From Cunninghamia lanceolata (taxonomy: Eukaryota > Streptophyta > Pinopsida > Cupressales > Cupressaceae): a stretch of 64,000 bases of DNA. The stretch is from positions 4,588,001 through 4,652,000 of the forward strand of contig BSBN01000252.1 in NCBI GenBank assembly GCA_027924645.1, read 5' to 3'. Both the position numbers and the translations under genes were made by a program. Below, in pieces: positions 56,438-64,000 of this stretch. Numbering within the stretch: position 1 is the stretch's first letter; each line of letters opens with the position of its first letter. Below the pieces are notes generated by a model. It made no database searches. It was not told where the DNA came from and saw only the letters and a program-made list of their open reading frames with translations.

Positions 56438-58830
56438 GGGAATGTAAGGTATTACTTGACTGGATGAAATATCCTTACCTTCTTCTTTTGTCTTCTCCTT
56501 TTCAGGTCCTTTTTGTGTCTGAGGCTGATCACACTTATAACTACCTTTTGGATAATGAAACCCTAGAATGGGTGTAGTATATATAGTTGCATAGTTGGCA
56601 TTGGATTCTTTTGAACATACTTTTGTTTTTCTATTGGAGATGGGGTTGAGGTTTTCTTCTTTTCAGGGACATTTTTGTTTGGAGCGCTACTACTTTGTTC
56701 CTCCACATTTCCTTTGGATATGTCCCTTGGTTGATCAAATTTTTGTTGTTTTGATTTCTTGGAAAGAGCATTATGCACAGGGAAAGTTGTATTTCTCAAT
56801 TGATAGTCTCCTTGGACTTGCAAGATGGTTGCATCAGTCAATGCCTTCATATCCTCTTTTGAAGGTTTGGGCTGTTGATACTTTTTTTGCATAAGGTCCC
56901 TTAAATGCCCAAAATCATTAGCTAGAAATTGATACCTTTTTGGACCTTCATCATAATCATATTGAAAACTATGATCATCTTCTTCATAGTTGTCACAACC
57001 AGCATCTTGATCTATTTATTTATAATCCTTCTCATTAAACTAATTTATCTCTTCTTCATAATACTCAGCTGCACCCTCTTCATTTGGAAATTCTTCCTCT
57101 CTGCTTAATGAATGAGCCACCACACAATTAGCTAGGTCATGGGGAAGGAAGAAAGCCTAGCACCACAAAGATTCATCTTGAAAATTAACCTAATTGTTTC
57201 TCAAAGGATTAATGGTGTCCCTTTCAGGTTGTTTGAAACTTACATGCCTGAGGGAAGCCTATCTATCATTTTGTTGTGGTCTATTAGACCAATCAATATT
57301 ATAAGGTCTATTATGTATCCTTTGTCCTCCATTAAAATGTGTTGTAGCACCCTGAGGTGCAACCCTTTGTCATTTTTGGTAACCTTATAAGTCAAATCTT
57401 TCAGAACCTTAATAAGTTCATCCAACTTATCATCATTAGTGAGGGTTTTATTGAAAACATGCTTATCTGGTTGGAACAACTTTTCATCATACCTTTTAAT
57501 ATGCTTCCCTAAAGTTCTCATATTACTCTTAATATTTATAGTTGTAGCATATGCTTCCCTTAATGTTTGGGGACTATTGTCCCTCAAACAGTAACCAAGT
57601 TTTGGATCAAATGCACCACAATATAAAACTAAACATATTGATTCATTACGTCTCATGTGAGGAGGTACCTTTCTCATTTTCATGATGAAGTAACTATTGA
57701 AATATGCTATTAACTCATTGATGGCCCTTTTGATGGCTACGAGTTCATGAATGGTGAACTTGGGGTGAATCCTATCCCCATACTGCAATCTAAACACTCT
57801 CATGAATTCCTACCAAGAATCAATGTTGTTATCAGGGAGAACCTTGTACCATTCTTTCACACTTTCTTCCAATGAGTGCATAAACAAATTCATCATCACA
57901 TCTTCATCTTCAATCTCATACTCTTCAATGACATTAATAAATTGTCTCAAGTGTTCCTCACTAATGACATCGTTATTGCCTTGAAATCTTAGAATCTTCC
58001 CTCTAATCTTTGTTGGAATAGGATTACGAAAATTAGGAATGCCAATGAAATCAAGTTGCTTATACCTCTCAACTCCCAATGGCTTCCTCTGTGCAATAAA
58101 CCTATGTCATTGTCTCCACTGTCCATGCCTAATGTGCTGAATATTGCCATGCTATTGGTTAACTTGGTTTAGTTGTGGTTGAACGTTAATATTGTCAGCA
58201 GGAGCCTAATCTATGCTTTGTTGTCACATTTGATGTTGTTTCTATTCTCTCTTGTTACTCTTCTAGTTGTGTTGTTGTTAATGTACATGCTACTACTGTG
58301 CATTCTAGTTTTACTAGGCCTGCTAGTCAAGTTGAGCTTATTATTGATCAAGTAAGGCCTGCACTTCCCTTTTTCTCTTTCTTAGATGATCGAGTAGATA
58401 TGATTCATCTAGGACCCTTCTCTTTCTTCATCATTACCAGGTTGCTGCTGCTCATCCTCATTAGGGATAGTGTCTTGTTGACATCCAAATGACCTAGTGG
58501 AGGAATTGGGATGCCTTGTATTCTGATACATTTCTTCATTCTCACTTGGATTCCCAAACGACCTCAAGTAGAGATCATGAGATCTATCTCTATTGCCTCT
58601 ACCATTAACATTCTCATTCCTTCTAACATCATATTCATCTTTATTTGTTCTTCTATTTCTTATGAGAATGTTTTTTGGAGAGTCCTCAGAAGTGTAGTTA
58701 TACTGGCTTATAAGGTCAACAAGTATATTGTCTTGGGCATTTCTTGTAGACTCCATAATCAGTCTTCTTACCTTATATCTACTCCTTCTATTTGTTGCAT
58801 TACTAGAGGATTCCTCACATCCAGGTTGCT
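56438..58830 (-). pseudogene. Gypsy gag
   Basis: Minus strand, from about 58756: a polar N-terminus (MESTRNAQDNILVDLISQYN, NEDEQQQPGNDEEREG). A retrotransposon gag core spans 58079-57240: KILRFQGNNDVISEEHLRQF, DEDVMMNLFMHSLEESVKEW, then AIKRAINELIAYFNSYFIMK and ESICLVLYCGAFDPKLGYCL. A basic, Lys/Gln/Pro-rich tail is at 56892-56563. Zinc-knuckle cysteines are not evident. The core matches the retrotrans_gag pattern (F-x-G ... E-E-H-L ... M-x-L-F ... S-L-x-x-x-A-x-x-W-Y). Frame breaks are at about 57805 and 57000. Confidence 0.75.
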
Positions 58831-59018
58831 CCTAGTTTCTTCCTCTATCCATTATAAAACCTTTCTAAAACTGAAATTAATTTTGGGTGAACAAAATTGA
58901 GTCACCACTTCCCTTCTTGGGAAGGAAAACTTGAACAAAACTATATCTCGATATCAACAACCAAAACTAAAATGATTCACTACTACCAAGGACCTCAAAT
59001 TTGAACCAAAGTATTATC

Positions 59019-59036
59019 TCCCTAGCAATGGCACCA
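59019..59036 (-). promoter_or_regulatory. Primer-binding site, tRNA-Asp type
   Basis: The minus strand reads TGGTGCCATTGCTAGGGA, which differs from the Athila/Tat consensus TGGCGCCGTTGCCGGGGA only by four transitions (C/G to T/A). It is about 4 nt from the LTR edge at 59041. Confidence 0.85.
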
Positions 59037-59040
59037 AAAA

Positions 59041-61064
59041 TGTTGACCCCCAAAATAACTACAACCCAAAACCCTAAAACATTTCAGAAATCACCTAGAC
59101 TAGGGGTGTCATCAAGGTGATAGAAAGAGGCTTATCAACAAGTTTTGCGTGATTTTGGACAACCTACAGGAGTGGGTATGCTCATTTACACTTTAGGCTC
59201 AACTAGACAAAGGAGGGATATTCCTTGAGGCATTAAATATGGCACAAACAACAAATGAAGCCATACCCAATGTACACTTGAAGGGAAAGTTGTCACTAGG
59301 TCAAGACAAATTGATTGCACAAACCTCTGATTAAGCGGATAGAAGCAATCCTATAGAAACAGGACGTTGTTGGAACTACTACTATGAGTAAAATGTGATG
59401 TATTGTTGTGATTTTCAAGAAAGTGTGGGTGATCATAAGCCTCTCAGATCAGTACCTATCTAATGGGCTAGAGATTTTCAAGTTTATTAAAGGAAAACAT
59501 GTAAAGAGGCTCTATGAATCCTTATTTGGTTATTCAAATGCATAAACAACAATATCAAACCATTAGAATACTTAGTAATCCAACGAATCCAATATTCTTT
59601 CATATGTAATACTGAAAAGACCATTTCCAAAGCTTGAAAATGGATTAAAAACTATCACATTCATTGAAATTAGATTTTACAATCATGCCACGAAGTGTGG
59701 CAAGAGAAAACCCTAACTATGATAAAGACTTCCTGAAAGAACACTTATAGCAATGGAGAAAAATAATGAATTGATATCAAGATTAAAATATAGTTTGCAT
59801 ACATTTCTAATGAATACTTACTAAAGAACTGAAACTAAACAATGGATGAAGCCCCAACTGCCTTGGACACACAACACCTATAGAGAGAAATTTTGCCTAA
59901 AATGATCAACCCTCGAAAATAGTTTAAATCTTGCCTTTATATCCTTATGCATGGATCTAAGAATGAACTGGGTAGGAAAACCCTCAACAACCCCACCAAC
60001 TATAGTAAAAACATTAATTTCAACCACCCATTTTGCATTAATGATGCTCCTGGAAGTAGTTGGCATGATCCCAAGTAGTTGGAGGAGTTTTGAAGGCCAG
60101 GACACCAACCTCTGAAAAATGTGACCTTCGGACCTTGGACTTTAGAACTTCGCCCCTCTACCTTTGTCTTTTTTATGCAATTTTCTCTATCTCCCTTTAT
60201 CATATCAAAGTTTAGATTTGGACTTTTTGCTTTCTGCCTTCCAAAAGGAAGAAGGAAAGAAAGAAAAACCCACACTTTTCAATGTCCACAACACTTAGGA
60301 CAATTCTAGCCTTTTTAGACTTCGGCCTTCAGGCCTTCACCATTTTACCTACTTGGAAGAAGAGAGAATACCAAAACATCAACACTTGAAGTCCACTTTT
60401 AGCACAAAGAAGAGAGAAAACCTGTCAGGCATCGGTCATTGAGCCTTTCCCATTTCACCTTCCTCAAACTAAGGAAGAAGAGCCAAATTTTGACCCTCAT
60501 TGAACACTTCATACTTAGAAGGATTCTTTAACCTGTTGGACTTCAGACTTTGGGGATTCCTCCATGACACTTGCTATGAAAAAGACCAACAACCGAAGCT
60601 TGAAGTCCAACCTCTGAAAAACTTTCTATACTTAGATAATTTTTCATCACCTTGGTGGAATTCGACCCTCAGCCCTTCCACCTGTCATCCACCATGGAGA
60701 AAATGGAAGGCCAAAGGCCTGACCTCCAACTTCTGACTCCCTTAGATACATTTCAGCACTTAATCAAATTTTTAGCCTTGGGCCTCAGAATCAACATATA
60801 AGACAAGGAAGAAGGCAAGAGCTCCGAACACCGAAACTCCGAATAGGGGTGAAAATACAAGGAAACACTAGAGTTTTTTGGACTTAGTCATTTTTTGGTT
60901 TTTCCTACCTTGCATTTTCAAAAGGGAGATACATGAAAACCTATGAAAGATATCTCTAATCGGTTATAAACTAGAGGTTCAACAATGAAGGCATAAAGTG
61001 GGATTCAGATGAAACTTGCGGGCAAAATGGGACATTTTGAGGACCAATTTTTTAGGTGTCAACG
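59041..61064 (-). repeat. 5' LTR of the Athila/Tat-type Gypsy
   Basis: Begins TGTTGACCCCCAAAATAACT and ends AGGTGTCAACG (partner ends GTGTCGACA). Nearly identical in length to 48907-50931. Differences are mostly transitions. Confidence 0.9.
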
Positions 61065-62835
61065 GGGTGTCTTTTCAACAAGAGCTGATGTAGGAGATCT
61101 ATTGATTAAATAACATGTAGTGGCTACAACTTCAGCCCAGAACTTCTACTCAAGGCTAGTACCACTCGGCGTACTCCTATCCCTCTCCATCAACGTCCTA
61201 TTCATCCTCTCCACAACTCCATTTTGTTGTGGGGTGTATGGAGTTGTCTTATGTCTCTCAATCCCATGCTCCTTACAAAACTTGTCAAGTTCTACTGAAA
61301 AATACTCACCACCATTATTAGTCCTCAAACATTTAATCATTCTATCAGTCTGATTTTCAACCAAGACCTTAAACTCCTTAAACCAATTAAAGACTTCATA
61401 TTTACTCCTAAGAAAATAAACAAATGTCCTTCTACTATAGTCATCTATGAAAGACAAAAAATATACAAATTTTCTTAATGAAGGAACATTCATAGGACCA
61501 AACACATCTACTTGAATGTTGTCTAAAACCCCAGAAGACTTATGAGAACTGGAATAAAAAGAAACATGGTTTTGTTTCCCATATACACAATGTTCACAAA
61601 ATTTGAACTTGAGATTACAATCACCAAGGCCTTCAACAAGGCTTTTATTTTTCAGTACTTTAAGACCCTTCTCACCAATTTGATTGAGTCTTTGGTGCCA
61701 TAATATTGTTTTCACCGCTAGAACCTTCATCTCTAAATTATTTACACCCTTAGGTACCCAGAAAGCATGACCATCAGATGTACAAACAACAGACTTCTTC
61801 ACTACTAGATCTGATGGTGAGGATGAAAAATCCAAAGGCCTTTTCTTTGGCATATCAGAAGAACTATTGCACTGAATAGTGCATGCATCTAGTTTGTATA
61901 GAGTGCCAATCCGAACACCCTTAGACAACACCATAGCTTCTCTCATCATCTTACATCCTCCACTCGAGAAAACAACCTGTACACTCGCATAAATCGACTT
62001 ACTCCTAGAAAGAAGGTTTCGTGCCAAACCTGGGGTATGCACCACACCATAAATCCTCTTCACTCTACCATCAGGGAATCTAATCTTGACTCTTTTATGG
62101 CCAACAATCTTCAGATGAGAGTCATCACCTAAATACACCTACCCACCATCATACTCTTCATACTTTCAGAACCAACCCCTTTGCGAGGTCATGTGGAAAG
62201 AAGCACCTGAGTCTATTAACCACACATCTTCTGATGCATGTGCTACCAAGGGTACGACAAAAGCATCTACATCATCCTGAGAGAATTTCTTAGATTCAAA
62301 ATTAGAGAAGATCTTTTTACATTTCTTTTTCTTCTCTTCTTTACAATCTTTGCAGAAATGACCAGATTTGCTGTAGTTCCAACATTTTACCTTTGACTTG
62401 CCAGGAGACTTAGATCTCCCTGAAGATTTTGATCTTGACTTCTTGTCCTTTTTCTTGCCTTTCTCTTTAGCTCTACCATGAATAGTAAGGGCTTTCTTAG
62501 CCATCTCTAAAGATTTCCTCTACATCTTTTCAAACAACAGCGATGCAACCACCTCATCAATTTTGAAACTGGTGTTGGTACTTCCAATAGCCATAACCAT
62601 GTGATCCCATGAATCTGGCAAAGAACATAACAGAAGCATGCAATGATCTTCATCTTCTATCTTGTCACCAATAGAACCCACCTAAGCAATCAACATGTTA
62701 AATGTATTCAGGTGATGCTGCAATTGACCCTCCATCTTCCATCTTCAGAGAATAAAATTTCTTTCTTAGGAATAACTTGTTTACCAAGGATTTAGCCTGA
62801 TAAACATCTTCAAGCTTCTTTCAAAGAGATTTTGG
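61065..62835 (-). pseudogene. Split Copia, 5' half: gag, protease and integrase
   Basis: Minus strand from 62835: gag with LEDVYQAKSLVNKLFLRKKF, LLCSLPDSWDHMVMAIGS, KIDEVVASLLFEKM, a basic linker SRSKSSGRSKSPGKSK and zinc knuckle CWNYSKSGHFCKDC (second Cys is Tyr). Protease: VWLIDSGASFHMTSQ (about 62220). Then a 330-codon open stretch with RVKIRFPDGRVKRIYGVVHT, LWHQRLNQIGEKGLKVL, CEHCVYGKQNHVSFY, FIDDYSRRTFVYF, LRTNNGGEYFSVELDKFCKE and TPYTPQQNGVVERMNRTL (61146). The frame runs on as KFWAEVVATTCYLINRSPTS to the Gypsy insertion. Gag is cut at its N-terminus at about 62835 by the next feature. Confidence 0.87.
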
Positions 62836-62975
62836 AGCCCGTAGGCATTCTGCAGCATAGGAGACTTGCTCTCAGGGGTAGAGATGTGGAGCAGGTCAAG
62901 GTCCAATGGGATCCTAATAATGAGACTCCCGCTACCTGGGAGGATGTGATGCAGAGCACACAGAGGAAGCGAACT
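62832..62975 (+). pseudogene. Chromodomain fragment of another Gypsy element
   Basis: Plus-strand frame: EPVGILQHRRLALRGRDVEQ, VKVQWDPNNETPATWEDVM. This is the 'R-x-R...V-x-V-Q-W...A-T-W-E' pattern of the C-terminal chromodomain in Gypsy integrases. It lies in opposite orientation to the Copia gag it interrupts. Integrase and RT are not present, so only the 3' end of that element remains. Confidence 0.65.
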
Positions 62976-64000
62976 ACTTGTCACAAACTGTATCAGTGTG
63001 AGACTATCTTACGTCTCAGTGATCTATTCTCATCAGCTAAACATACCCCGTCGGCCACCTTACTATTTCTCTGGCTGATCTCTCAACTCTCCCTGATAGT
63101 CAACTCCACTTTGTCTTCAGAGAAACTTCCTCTATCGGCGACGTCTTCTAATCTCCTGCCGATACCCTGATGGCGGTTAAGTTTCCACTTAGCTTAACCA
63201 TGGTGGTTAGCCATGACCTTGTCAGTGAAACTTCAATCATCGATGAACCCCTTGTGTGTCCTCCCAATACACTGATATACCAACTTGTATATGCTTGGCT
63301 TGACTTGCTATTAGCGGTGGGCTAAAGTTTCTTTACCCTAATTTCACCGTTACGGCCAATCACCATTTGTATCCGATGAAAGGTGCATTCTCAACATACA
63401 TTCTAGTTCACCATTACGGCCGGTAACCTTTTGTGTTCGACGAAAGGTGCATTCTCAACATGCTTTCTAATATGCATTTGCAATATACATTCAGTGAATC
63501 GATATGAAACTTGTGCTGATGTATGTTTCTTTGGTGAGACTTCCTTCATTATTTGTCGATACACCTCTTATCGGCCCAACACTTTGATCTATATAACTTC
63601 CACAACTTTCCCCGAGGGGCCTTGTTATGCCGATGACAACTTTGTAACTCTGCAACTCACAGACATCAAACCAGTATACAAAGACAAAACTTGACATAAT
63701 GGAAAGGTCTACAATCCTCTGCAGACACTAGATCAACCATCAATTTGGCCACTTCACTAACTGTTCACATAACAACACTTTTCAATGACTAGTCACATAG
63801 AGATGCCTAGTCAAACTCACGCCAAACTCCTTAGATCCTTGGGTGTTTGATCCAAAACTGCAGAAAACACAAAATGTACATTGTATTCCTCCATCATACT
63901 GAAAATGAGAATCTTGATTTCAGTGGATAGAGGAGATACAATCCATTTATTCATAGAACCCTAGTTTCTAGGTTTTCAGACCAGTCTTTGCAAAAAGAAC
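62976..64000. other. LTR-like or untranslated sequence to the window edge
   Basis: This stretch has more CpG than the rest of the window ('atcggcgacg', 'ttacggcc'), suggesting younger sequence. It probably represents the 3' untranslated region and LTR of the chromodomain element. No LTR partner is in the window. A short tandem duplication lies at about 63341-63465. No convincing gene. Confidence 0.4.
63341..63465 (+). repeat. Tandem duplication of about 65 bp
   Basis: Two adjacent units share 'ttcaccRttacggcc', 'tttgtRt(c/t)cgaYgaaaggtg' and 'cattctcaacat'. The second differs by a handful of transitions. No function is evident. Confidence 0.75.

Larger units (their letters stand above)
48907..61064 (-). 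mobile_element. Athila/Tat-type Gypsy retrotransposon (12.2 kb)
   Basis: Two LTRs of 2025 and 2024 bp enclose a minus-strand gag, protease, RNase H, RT, RNase H, integrase. The primer-binding site is of the TGGCGCCGTTGCCGGGGA kind (tRNA-Asp), typical of the non-chromodomain Athila/Tat branch. No chromodomain is seen. A TIR transposon is inserted in its RT at about 53717-54695. Target duplication GAGTG/GGGTG. Confidence 0.88.

Noticed and set aside
48907..61064. Integrated pararetrovirus (caulimovirid) because of protease-RT-RNase H content
   Set aside because: Two LTRs, a tRNA-Asp primer-binding site, an integrase with D-D-E motifs and a 5-bp target duplication identify a Gypsy retrotransposon.

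Overview
The window looks like intergenic DNA from a large, transposon-swollen plant nuclear genome, most likely a gymnosperm or conifer. That is inference from several things: old, heavily mutated Copia and Gypsy elements nested in each other; an L1-type LINE of the plant kind (DUF4283 ORF1, zf-RVT and RNase H in ORF2); a Penelope-like element (PLE) with a GIY-YIG endonuclease, a type known among plants chiefly from conifers; and fragments of what looks like one host gene spread over about 16 kb. No bacterial operon, CRISPR array, rRNA or functional tRNA gene is visible.

Layout. 1-373 is a partial unrecognised ORF (minus). 985-3367 is a truncated minus-strand Copia (gag remnant, primer-binding site, LTR). 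3.5-5.8 kb holds a tRNA-derived SINE, a CACTA (TNP2) transposase remnant and three 127-bp MITEs with TTAA target duplications. 5.3-21.75 kb on the minus strand carries three exon-like blocks of a decayed SET-domain host gene; a 10.3-kb Copia (11226-21533) separates the first block from the others. Two related ~1-kb TIR elements (7058-8035 and 13546-14679) lie here, the second inside the 10.3-kb Copia and carrying a GGTACC-rich array. 22669-28591 is a plus-strand Copia with both LTRs and a perfect 5-bp target duplication.

28.9-40.8 kb is one LINE, split in the RT region of ORF2 by a 4.5-kb head-to-head inverted pair of 5'-truncated PLE copies (31753-36232). A 12-bp target duplication flanks the pair, and the LINE reading frame resumes exactly at it. 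43.4-46.2 kb is a plus-strand chromodomain Gypsy lacking gag and protease. 46.2-62.8 kb is a minus-strand Copia split in its integrase by a 12.2-kb minus-strand Gypsy (48907-61064) of Athila/Tat type; a further ~1-kb TIR element interrupts that Gypsy's RT. The last 1.2 kb holds a chromodomain fragment and LTR-like sequence.

Almost all coding sequence is broken by stops and frameshifts, many of the form expected from deamination of methylated cytosine (CAG to TAG, CGA to TGA). The PLE pair is the least decayed element: its arms still match closely by eye and keep long open frames. The main novelties are the PLE palindrome with a hammerhead-like core near each outer end, the fragmented SET-domain gene, the 127-bp TTAA MITE family, and a Gypsy with an RNase H placed between protease and RT.
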